From positions 1 through 6,158 of the forward strand of contig NZ_JBHOQJ010000069.1 of the NCBI RefSeq assembly GCF_042408365.1: a DNA stretch of 6,158 nucleotides, in the 5' to 3' direction. The translations under genes and the position numbers were made by a program. The notes below the pieces were generated by a model. The model made no database searches. It had not been told where the DNA came from and saw nothing but the letters and a program-made list of their open reading frames with translations. This stretch comes from Thermoflexus sp042408365. Its GTDB lineage: Bacteria > Chloroflexota > Anaerolineae > Thermoflexales > Thermoflexaceae. Within the stretch, counting starts at the first letter, position 1; each line of letters begins with the position of its first letter. Of the stretch, positions 1 to 4,993 are shown piece by piece.

Positions 1-393
1 TAAGCGGCCCGCCCCTCATAGAAATTCCACCGTTACAGTGGTCCTGCCGGAAAGCACCCCGAAGCGGGTCCGCGCGTTTCCCCCAATGGGCGCTTGGTAG
101 CAAGCCTCCCACCTCTCCGGATTGGGCTCCCTAAGCTCCAAGTCAAAAGCTTCCGACTCCTTTCAACGGTCTACGACAGTTCCTCCCTCATCTTCAACGA
201 TGGCTGTGCACCAAGTTCAAAGATTCCAGCCTCTTTCAATGCCTATTATAAGCAAGCACGGAGGTTAACAATTACACATTTTTATAACAATTGTTTGCTA
301 ATTTATCAACTTTGGGAACTCATCATTTAGATACATGAGTAACAGGTAAAGGCAGTTTATCCTTCACAGATCCTAACGATTGGGGAGGAACCG
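1..393. other. Intergenic region, no convincing gene; AT-rich leader of the secreted-protein gene
   Basis: No reading frame here has both a credible start and a recognisable product. Roughly 1-180 is GC-rich like the rest of the window, while about 235-345 is clearly AT-rich and probably holds the promoter of the gene at 394. Candidate -10-like boxes exist (TATTAT at 244-249, TATAAC at 283-288, TAGATA at 328-333), but none has a good -35 at proper spacing, so I do not call one. Two small symmetric elements are visible: the palindrome AACAATTGTT at 287-296, and ACTCAT/ATGAGT at 318-323 and 335-340, which could be operator half-sites. At the left edge, a minus-strand ATG at 17-19 is preceded by GGTGG seven bases away. 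It could start a gene running off the window, but only six codons are visible. Confidence 0.4.
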
Positions 394-1170
394 ATGAAGA
401 AGCCACTCTCTATCTTGACTATCTTGATTGCCGGGCTTGTCTTGTTCGCGAGCCTAGTCGGGTCTACCGGTGCGACCACAGCGGGATTTAACGTCGACTG
501 CACAGGGACGTTCGGCTTCGGCAGTGTACCGGAGGGGGACACGTACAGGTGGCGGATCCGCTATTATGATCCCCCCAACAATATTGATGTCACCCTCAGG
601 GGTGAGGTCAAAGGCCCAGCAGCCTTTACTCCGGCAGTTTACTGGCCCACCACTCCTTCGGGAGGTAGCGGCCTGAATGACACCTACTACTGGATTGACA
701 TATGGTCCGATGTGGTGGGCGACGACATCTATCATGCGGAGGGCCACTTCGTTTGTGTCACGCCCACGCCCACACCCACGGTTACACCCACCCCACCGCC
801 CGGCCAAGGCTGCACGCCTGGTTTCTGGAAGAACCATCTGGATGCCTGGGGACCAACAGGCTACTCGCCCAGCCAAACGGTGGAAAGCGTCTGGGATGTC
901 CCCGATGGGTTCGGGCTCGATAACGATAGTCTGGCCACTGCGCTGAGCTATCCCGGTGGTTCGGGCACAACGGCAGCGGCGCGGATCCTGCTGCGGGCGG
1001 CGGTGGCAGCGGTGCTGAACGCAGCTCATCCGGACGTCAATTACCCGCGGAGCGTTGGCGCGGTCATTTCCGACGTGAACGCGGCCCTCGCCAGCAACGA
1101 TCGGGGCACAATGCTGAACCTGGCTTCGGCGTTGGATGCGGATAACAACCTGGGCTGCCCGCTCCGCTAA
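394..1170 (+). CDS. Secreted protein with Thr-Pro linker and C-terminal CTPGFWKNH domain, function unknown
   Basis: This encodes 258 residues. The ATG is preceded by a strong Shine-Dalgarno (GGGGAGGA, 382-389) at good spacing. Residues 1 to about 28 form a classical signal peptide: KK, a long hydrophobic core, then small residues (GSTGATTA). The mature part has a probable beta-rich domain (about 31-121) containing Cys36 and Cys121, which could form a disulfide. A low-complexity linker of alternating Thr-Pro follows (123-136). The C-terminal domain begins at Cys140 with the motif CTPGFWKNH (140-148) and ends with Cys255 near the C-terminus, again a possible disulfide. The CTPGFWKNH motif recurs in secreted bacterial proteins of unknown role, often behind flexible linkers. 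I see no sortase, PEP-CTERM or lipobox signal, so release to the medium or loose surface attachment is likely. The gene is monocistronic, ends at its own terminator, and converges on rsmA. The function is not known to me. The gene call is firm. Confidence 0.9.
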   Translation: MKKPLSILTILIAGLVLFASLVGSTGATTAGFNVDCTGTFGFGSVPEGDTYRWRIRYYDPPNNIDVTLRGEVKGPAAFTPAVYWPTTPSGGSGLNDTYYWIDIWSDVVGDDIYHAEGHFVCVTPTPTPTVTPTPPPGQGCTPGFWKNHLDAWGPTGYSPSQTVESVWDVPDGFGLDNDSLATALSYPGGSGTTAAARILLRAAVAAVLNAAHPDVNYPRSVGAVISDVNAALASNDRGTMLNLASALDADNNLGCPLR

Positions 1171-1197
1171 TCGCTGCCCGGATTGCATCCACAGCTC

Positions 1198-1243
1198 GAT
1201 CTCCTCCCCAGCCGTCCGATCGTTGGGGAGGAGATCTTTTATT
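1198..1243 (+). terminator. Rho-independent terminator of the secreted-protein gene
   Basis: A perfect 13-bp inverted repeat, GATCTCCTCCCCA (1198-1210) and TGGGGAGGAGATC (1224-1236), encloses a 13-base loop and is followed directly by TTTTATT (1237-1243) on the plus strand. It lies 27 bases after the stop codon. The minus side has no T-run, so it probably acts only on plus-strand transcripts, although the hairpin could also slow rsmA read-through. Confidence 0.9.
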
Positions 1244-1282
1244 GAGCCCGACAAGGGTGGTTCCAGCGCCGCCCGTTGGCTA

Positions 1283-2164
1283 TCAGGGTGCCTTCTGAGT
1301 GCCCCTCTCTCCAAAGGACTGGAGCGCTGCGCTGAGCCGTGCCCACTCCTCCAGCGAGAGGGTCTCCGCCCGCCGGCCCGGGTCAATCCTTGCTTCCGCC
1401 AGCGCCGCCCGGACGAAGGCATCTGGGAGCCCTAGGCCGTGGCGGAGGGCGTTGTGAAGCTGCTTGCGCCGTTGGCTGAATCCCGCCCGCACGACTTCAA
1501 AAAACCAATCGGGATCCCGCAGATCCACCGCTGGTCGTTCATACGGCTCGATGACCACCACGGCGGAATCGACCTCCGGCCGAGGCCAGAAGGCACCCGC
1601 CTTGATCCGCTCCACTACCCGCGGTTGTCCGTAAACCTGCACGCTCACCGCCAGCAGGCTCATCGCTCCCGGCTTGGCGGTGATCCGCCGCGCGACTTCC
1701 AGCTGAACCGTCAGGACGATCCGGCGGGGCTTTCGAGGGGCCTCCATCAGATGACGGAGGATCGCCGAGGTGATGTAATACGGGATGTTGCCGATGGCCC
1801 GATAGGGATGGCCCTGGACCAAAGCGTCAGGATCCATCTTCAGGATATCCCCGGGGACAATCGCGACGTTGGGGAAGGGGGAGAGGACCTCTTGCAGAAG
1901 TGGCAGGAACCGTTCATCGATCTCTACAGCCACCACGTGGTCAGCCCGCAACGCCAGGTGGCGGGTGAGGGTGCCCGGGCCGGCACCGATCTCCAGCGCC
2001 CACTCCCCCGGCTCCAGCTCGGCCGCCTCTGCGATCCGTGCCAGGATCCGCTCATCGATCAGGAAGTGTTGCCCCAGCCCCTTGCGGGGCCGGATGCCGC
2101 GGGCCTTTAAATATTGCGGCCATGAAATGGGAGGCAGCGCTGAACTGCTGGATCGATCGCTCAA
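1283..2164 (-). CDS. rsmA: 16S rRNA (adenine1518-N6/adenine1519-N6)-dimethyltransferase RsmA (KsgA)
   Basis: RsmA uses S-adenosylmethionine to dimethylate the two adjacent adenines in helix 45 at the 3' end of 16S rRNA, a late 30S assembly checkpoint in the cytoplasm. The 293-residue product is full length for the family. Visible motifs in order are: GLGQHFLID (29-37); SAM-binding motif I, EIGAGPGTLT (58-67); acidic Glu81 in VEID; GDIL (105-108); the catalytic NIPYY (126-130, the N-I/L-P-Y/F motif of adenine-N6 enzymes); the F-W-P-R-P-E-V-D-S segment (192-200); and FSQRRKQL (229-236). The C-terminal helical domain is intact. The start is TTG at 2164-2162; there is no in-frame ATG before GLGQ, and the ribosome site is weak (AAAAGGG about 10 bases upstream). 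It lies downstream of a YabE-like gene on the same strand, as in Bacillota, but separated by 355 bases of structured non-coding DNA. The product call is secure; the exact start is less so. Confidence 0.97.
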   Translation of the reverse strand: MSDRSSSSALPPISWPQYLKARGIRPRKGLGQHFLIDERILARIAEAAELEPGEWALEIGAGPGTLTRHLALRADHVVAVEIDERFLPLLQEVLSPFPNVAIVPGDILKMDPDALVQGHPYRAIGNIPYYITSAILRHLMEAPRKPRRIVLTVQLEVARRITAKPGAMSLLAVSVQVYGQPRVVERIKAGAFWPRPEVDSAVVVIEPYERPAVDLRDPDWFFEVVRAGFSQRRKQLHNALRHGLGLPDAFVRAALAEARIDPGRRAETLSLEEWARLSAALQSFGERGTQKAP

Positions 2165-2354
2165 TAGCGGCTCGCCCTTTTCCGGTAAAATCAGGAGTTC
2201 CAGTCAAGGGCCGAAGGCGCCCTGTTCAGAATTTTACCTGAGCCCCCAGCTCTTTCGCTGAGCGGGGGAGAAAAATCCTTATCCTGTCACTCCTCAGCCG
2301 TTCTCACGCAATGCAGATATGGGCGTTTCACCGTGGGTTTTCTCTGAGGGGCTT

Positions 2355-2397
2355 TAGGGGCAGGGCCGCACGCCAAAGACGTGCGGCCCTGCCCTTA
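2355..2397. repeat. Near-perfect GC-rich palindrome (17 of 18 bp)
   Basis: The arms at 2355-2372 and 2380-2397 pair at 17 of 18 positions (core GGGCAGGGCCGCACG) around a 7-base loop, CCAAAGA. The plus side continues GGAATATTTTC and the minus side AAGCCCC, so neither shows a clean terminator T-tract. It sits 14 bases from another palindrome, which suggests a cluster of intergenic repeat units rather than a regulatory site for one gene. It could still form a strong hairpin in the 3' end of the YabE-like transcript. Confidence 0.75.
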
Positions 2398-2411
2398 GGA
2401 ATATTTTCATC

Positions 2412-2448
2412 CCCCCTCCCCACAGCCCAAAGGGTCGTGGGGAGGGGG
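2412..2448. repeat. Dispersed palindrome, copy 1 (related to 6112-6158)
   Basis: Arms of 17 bases (2412-2428 and 2432-2448) pair except at two adjacent positions, around a 3-base AAA loop. The core, TCCCCAC followed by two purines or GG, then CCC, loop, GGG and CGTGGGGA, matches the palindrome at 6112-6158 almost base for base, including the three-base loop between CCC and GGG. Two copies in 6 kb, both intergenic, point to a REP- or MITE-like dispersed family. No coding capacity or obvious target duplication is seen. Confidence 0.7.
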
Positions 2449-2519
2449 TGGAGCCTTTCCGCCTCTTTTGCGGAAGCCTTGAACCGAACGTGGCAGGCTG
2501 AATAGTTACCTCGCCCTTT

Positions 2520-3956
2520 TCACGATGAGGGTGGAGCCGGCCATTCCGGCAGAATGTAGGGAATGGAGTCCGGGGGAGGGACAGGGGTCAGCAAGTAAAC
2601 ATCCACCCAGCGATACCAGAGGATCAAGTCTTCATCGTTGTATCCCAGATCGATCCGACGGCCGATGATCCCGCCGCCGGTGTCCGCAGCCAGCCCGATC
2701 CCATACCCTGGCACATACACTTTCCAACCCAGGCGGATCACCCGCGGATCTACGGCCACGATCCCTCGCTGCATCGGCAGGCCCGTCCGAGTGCGGCCGA
2801 AATAGGGGGCGGAAGGATGAACCCCGGCGGTCGATCGACTGTATGAGGTGGCCAGCATGCGGATCCGTCGCCAGTATTCGATGGGCCCCTCCGGCGTCTC
2901 CAGAGTGCGCACCACAATCCGGGTGCCATAGGCCCAGATCCGAGGCTCGGGGGGACGGACCAGGGTCTCATCCACGACCTCCCGTGCGACTTCCTCCCCG
3001 TTCTCATAACGCACCCGGATCCGCCGCTGCAACAGGCCGTTCCGGCCAGGCGCCTTCTGCACCCAGGTGTCCAGCTCCATGCTTGGGTCGGGCTCCCATA
3101 TGGTCTGAAAGGGAACAGGGGTCTCCTCGATCTCAAATCCTTCCGTTACCCGGATGACTCGAACCGTCTCCCCTCCATGAAGGGGGCTCTCTTCCCCAGG
3201 GATGACCCGATCTTGGCCGTGGAGGGAGATCCCCAGCTCCCACAGCAGCTCCCGGACCGTGCGCGCGGTGGTGGAGATCACTTGGGTACGTCCATCGACT
3301 TCCACCGTGATGGGATGGGCGCGGAACAGGGAGACCTGAAGGCCCCCCTCCAGCGGCGTTTCTGGACCTGGGAGCACTCGATCCGCGGGATCCAGTGGGA
3401 GACCCGCCTCGTGCAGCGCCGCTCCTACGGTAGGCGCTGTCGTCCAGATCACCTGGCGGGATCCGTCCTCCAGGCGCAGCACCAATGGGGCGGCGCGCAC
3501 TACCCGGATCTCCTGGGGGATCGATCCATCAACCACTAAGGAGTCAGGAGCTCTCCGCCGGCCATCCACCCATAGAACATCCCCTGGCCCCAGCGTGATC
3601 CCAGCTTCCGCTAGGATCGCCCGCGGATCGGAGCGGAGTGTGTAAACCTGGGTCCGATGGGAAGGCTCTACCCCACGGCCCTCGATGAGGATCCGGACCG
3701 GTCGGGCCCGGCGGACCTGGATCGTCGCTGGAGGTTGAATCGGAGTATCCAGCGGCAGGGAAACCGCATCCTCGGGGCGCAGCGTCAAACCGGCTTCCCG
3801 AAGGACATCGGCGACCGTTTGTTGATGGGTTCTAATGGTGATGACCTGATCATCGAGGAGGATGGTTACGGTCTGCTGCGAGCGCCAGTAACCCCAGAGG
3901 CAGAAAGCGCCTAATCCAAGCCAGGCGCCCCATTTGAGGAAGGTCCATCGGTTCAT
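2520..3956 (-). CDS. Membrane-anchored DUF348/G5/3D-domain cell-wall protein (YabE-like)
   Basis: This encodes 478 residues. An N-terminal basic stretch and one hydrophobic segment (about 9-24, ending WGYWR) anchor it with the bulk outside. Four DUF348-type repeats follow (about 29-83, 86-156, 157-213, 216-269), each with a beta strand, then a T-V-x-x-x-L-x-E-A/L-G-I/L helix and a D-R/x-V turn. The second is degenerate and longer. A G5-like domain covers about 272-350. The C-terminal 3D domain (about 365-456) carries the three aspartates that name it: Asp403 (AVDP), Asp425 (ADTGGG) and Asp436 (RIDLGYN). In Bacillota, YabE and related Rpf/Sps proteins with this architecture are linked to peptidoglycan remodelling. 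The 3D fold resembles the MltA lytic transglycosylase core, so muralytic activity is a family-based inference. The ATG at 3956 is the only in-frame option (a TGA lies upstream), yet no clear Shine-Dalgarno or promoter is visible. It begins 46 bases after the SRP RNA end and precedes rsmA. Confidence 0.93.
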   Translation of the reverse strand: MNRWTFLKWGAWLGLGAFCLWGYWRSQQTVTILLDDQVITIRTHQQTVADVLREAGLTLRPEDAVSLPLDTPIQPPATIQVRRARPVRILIEGRGVEPSHRTQVYTLRSDPRAILAEAGITLGPGDVLWVDGRRRAPDSLVVDGSIPQEIRVVRAAPLVLRLEDGSRQVIWTTAPTVGAALHEAGLPLDPADRVLPGPETPLEGGLQVSLFRAHPITVEVDGRTQVISTTARTVRELLWELGISLHGQDRVIPGEESPLHGGETVRVIRVTEGFEIEETPVPFQTIWEPDPSMELDTWVQKAPGRNGLLQRRIRVRYENGEEVAREVVDETLVRPPEPRIWAYGTRIVVRTLETPEGPIEYWRRIRMLATSYSRSTAGVHPSAPYFGRTRTGLPMQRGIVAVDPRVIRLGWKVYVPGYGIGLAADTGGGIIGRRIDLGYNDEDLILWYRWVDVYLLTPVPPPDSIPYILPEWPAPPSS

Positions 3957-4002
3957 GGTAGCGCGTGCGGAACCTGGAGACCTGAGGATCCCTCAATAAA
4001 CA

Positions 4003-4280
4003 GCGGCCGTGCGCCCCTTGTCGAGCCCGCCTCTCCCCGCCCGCGATCCCTCGATCGGCTCCGGCCCGGCGCCCCTGCGGCGCGCGAACCGGGACGGCTT
4101 ACCGTTGCTCCCTTCCGGGCCTGGCGGGGTTCACCGGGGTCCGCCGCGCAGGACCGGACCTTCATCGCCGGGAAGGATCGCTTGAAGGGGCCGCGCTAAC
4201 CCTCGAAGGGGATGTCAGCCCCGCGTCTGGCGGATTTCGGGTTCAGGGAACCGCCACCTCCCCGCCTGAGCACGGCCGCC
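4003..4280 (-). ncRNA. ffs: Large bacterial signal recognition particle RNA (Alu + S domains)
   Basis: This RNA pairs with Ffh to target nascent membrane and secreted proteins. The S domain is unmistakable: the apical hairpin with a GGAA tetraloop (CCCGGAAGGG) and the asymmetric loop CCAGG/AGCA, about 4100-4125, flanked by GGTGAAC and GGTAAGCC. A 7-bp stem, GGTCCGG/CCGGGCC (4154-4160 with 4063-4069), closes it. Upstream, at about 4200-4266, lie the Alu-domain signatures of the large scRNA-type molecule: GGCGGGGAGGTGGCGG, CCCTG, AATCCGC and GCGGGGCTGA, very close to the Bacillus RNA. The 3' part has CTCGACAAGGGGCGCACGGC, matching the Bacillus 3' end. A perfect 10-bp helix, GCGGCCGTGC (4270-4279) with GCACGGCCGC (4003-4012), joins the two ends. 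A long-arm helix is also visible (GCGATCC 4175-4181 with 4043-4049). The length of about 278 nt matches the large class (about 270 nt). The end helix followed by TGTTTATT may terminate transcription. Exact ends are inferred to within a few bases. Confidence 0.95.
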
Positions 4281-4286
4281 AACTTT

Positions 4287-4315
4287 AGGGTATCGGATTC
4301 CAGGTCCCCTGTCAA
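4287..4315 (-). promoter_or_regulatory. Sigma70-type promoter of the SRP RNA gene
   Basis: On the minus strand, TTGACA (4310-4315) lies 17 bases upstream of TACCCT (4287-4292). The -35 is a perfect consensus, the spacing is ideal and the -10 is four of six. The predicted start near 4280 coincides with the first base of the RNA's closing helix, which independently supports both calls. Confidence 0.82.
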
Positions 4316-4380
4316 GCCAATGGCCTGCTCCCCCTGCGCTTTCCAACGCGCTAATGGGCATTGGGGATCTGCGGGGGGCG

Positions 4381-4432
4381 GGAGCTACCTTACGGCGATC
4401 GGTAGTTACCCCTTTCGGTTGTGGTGAGCTCC
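4381..4432. other. Unassigned inverted repeat / possible structured RNA between SRP RNA and rpsU
   Basis: GGAGCTACC (4381-4389) pairs with GGTGAGCTCC (4423-4432) with a single bulged base, enclosing about 33 bases that hold smaller symmetric pieces (GGTA-GT-TACC at about 4401-4410, and ACC/GGT around CCTTTC). Neither strand shows a T-run after it. It lies between the rpsU terminator and the SRP RNA promoter, outside any mapped transcript. I do not recognise it as a known riboswitch or tRNA; it may be a dispersed repeat or a leftover structured RNA. Confidence 0.4.
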
Positions 4433-4501
4433 ATATATTTGCCGAATGGGGTGATCACTGCGAAGCCGCTGCAACGAAAATTTATCGGCTTTTATTGACA
4501 G

Positions 4502-4536
4502 CAAACAGGGGGGTGGGTTGATTCCCACCCCCCTGT
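4502..4536 (-). terminator. Intrinsic terminator of rpsU
   Basis: A perfect 13-bp stem, ACAGGGGGGTGGG (4505-4517) with CCCACCCCCCTGT (4524-4536), encloses a 6-base loop. On the minus strand the stem is followed by a short TTTGCTGTC tract, which is weak, but the stem is extremely stable. It begins 20 bases after the rpsU stop, so rpsU is likely monocistronic and separated from the SRP RNA gene. Confidence 0.8.
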
Positions 4537-4556
4537 GATCCACCGCACAACCGGGC

Positions 4557-4769
4557 TTACAGCAAACCGGCTGCGCGCAGTGCCTTGAGCGTCGTCCGCC
4601 GGCTCTTCCGGAGCTTGGCCGCCTTCTTGCGCTTACGGATCACGCTGGGCGGCTCATAATAACGCCGGCGGCGCAGCTCTGAGAGCAGCTTATCGGCCTG
4701 GATCTGCTTGTTGAACCGCTTGAGAGCCGACTCGAAGGACTCCCCTTCCTCAATGACCACCCGGGCCAA
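4557..4769 (-). CDS. rpsU: 30S ribosomal protein bS21
   Basis: bS21 binds the 30S platform near the anti-Shine-Dalgarno region and helps initiation. From the chosen start the product is 70 residues, normal for the family. The hallmark G-E-S-F-E-S-A-L-K-R-F-N segment lies near the N-terminus, followed by LLSELRRRRYYEPPS and a strongly basic RKRKKAAKLRKSRR stretch. I place the start at TTG (4769-4767), giving MARVVIEEGES. The sequence AAAGGGGGTG (4785-4776) can pair with the 16S 3' end along its length, with one wobble, and the spacing to the TTG is 8 bases. The in-frame GTG nine bases upstream (4778-4776) lies inside that ribosome site and would be a poor start; it would give a 73-residue product. 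The gene has its own consensus promoter and terminator, so high constitutive expression is expected. Confidence 0.95.
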   Translation of the reverse strand: MARVVIEEGESFESALKRFNKQIQADKLLSELRRRRYYEPPSVIRKRKKAAKLRKSRRTTLKALRAAGLL

Positions 4770-4775
4770 CGGTCC

Positions 4776-4785
4776 CACCCCCTTT
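4776..4785 (-). promoter_or_regulatory. Ribosome binding site that decides the rpsU start
   Basis: The minus-strand sequence AAAGGGGGTG is complementary to the 16S rRNA 3' tail over nine or more bases, allowing one G-U pair. The run of Gs ends 8 bases before TTG at 4769. It overlaps the upstream in-frame GTG, which argues that the TTG is the real start. Confidence 0.65.
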
Positions 4786-4811
4786 CATGTTCGGGTTCAG
4801 CTTCTACCTTG

Positions 4812-4841
4812 ATTATAAGCGTTCGCAAGGAGGATTGTCAA
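4812..4841 (-). promoter_or_regulatory. Consensus sigma70 promoter of rpsU
   Basis: On the minus strand, TTGACA (4836-4841) and TATAAT (4812-4817) are both perfect consensus hexamers, separated by 18 bases. The predicted start near 4805 gives a leader of about 36 bases before the rpsU start codon. This is the strongest promoter in the window, as expected for a ribosomal protein gene. Confidence 0.9.
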
Positions 4842-4901
4842 TTCCCCCATCGGCGGTGCATTTCAACGCTCCGCCGCAAGCGTAAAAACCACACCGTTGT
4901 C

Positions 4902-4947
4902 GGGGTACCCACAAGGGCGCCCCTACGGACAGGCACAAGGCCTGCCC
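4902..4947. repeat. Two tandem imperfect palindromes between the kinase gene and rpsU
   Basis: Unit one (4902-4923) pairs GGGGTACCC with GGGCGCCCC at seven of nine positions. Unit two (4927-4947) pairs GGACAGGC with GCCTGCCC at seven of eight positions. Both are centred on ACAAGG and are only three bases apart. Similar units written GTAGGGGC...CTTGTG are, from general knowledge, common dispersed intergenic repeats in Chloroflexota-like genomes; this identification is an inference. The position just after the kinase stop means it could also protect or end that transcript. Confidence 0.55.
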
Positions 4948-4993
4948 TCACATCTTTTCCTAGACACCGCTATTTTCTGATCCCCAACCTTAA

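Larger units (their letters stand above)
2165..2519. other. Non-coding, hairpin-rich spacer between the YabE-like gene and rsmA
   Basis: I find no gene in these 355 bases. Reading from the rsmA side, there is an inverted repeat GGTAAAAT/ATTTTACC (2184-2191 and 2231-2238) around a smaller GC hairpin (about 2208-2222). Next comes a hairpin of CCCCC-A-GCTC against GAGC-GGGGG (about 2242-2267). Two long GC-rich palindromes follow (2355-2397 and 2412-2448, listed separately), then a short TTCCGC/GCGGAA stem (2457-2462 and 2470-2475). None has the T-run of a classical terminator on the minus strand, although together they may terminate or process the upstream message. I could not identify a convincing sigma70 promoter for rsmA here. 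Confidence 0.6.

Noticed and set aside
1..19. Start of a minus-strand gene leaving the left edge (ATG at 17-19 with GGTGG upstream)
   Set aside because: Only six codons are visible and no promoter is evident, so it cannot be supported as a feature.
94..330. Open frame of 78 codons on the plus strand
   Set aside because: It starts at TTG without a ribosome site, crosses a sharp composition change, and has no recognisable domain.
454..1422. Long minus-strand frame opposite the secreted-protein gene
   Set aside because: It runs antisense through a well-supported gene, its terminator and the rsmA 3' end; the Arg-rich composition is typical of a shadow frame.
1439..2110. Plus-strand frame opposite rsmA
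   Set aside because: It lies wholly inside the conserved rsmA gene on the other strand and has no domain or ribosome site.
4063..4160. Short 4.5S-type SRP RNA as the full gene
   Set aside because: The closing stem here is real, but Alu motifs upstream, the matching 3' end and the 10-bp terminal helix show it is only the S domain of a longer RNA.
3953..4165. Minus-strand 70-codon frame before the wall-protein gene
   Set aside because: It lies across the S domain and 3' part of the SRP RNA, whose structure explains the sequence.
4212..4427. Plus-strand 71-codon frame
   Set aside because: It covers the SRP RNA Alu domain, its promoter and a hairpin, all on the other strand or non-coding.
4381..4432. 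tRNA or known riboswitch
   Set aside because: It is too short for a tRNA, lacks T-loop and anticodon features, and matches no riboswitch core I recognise.
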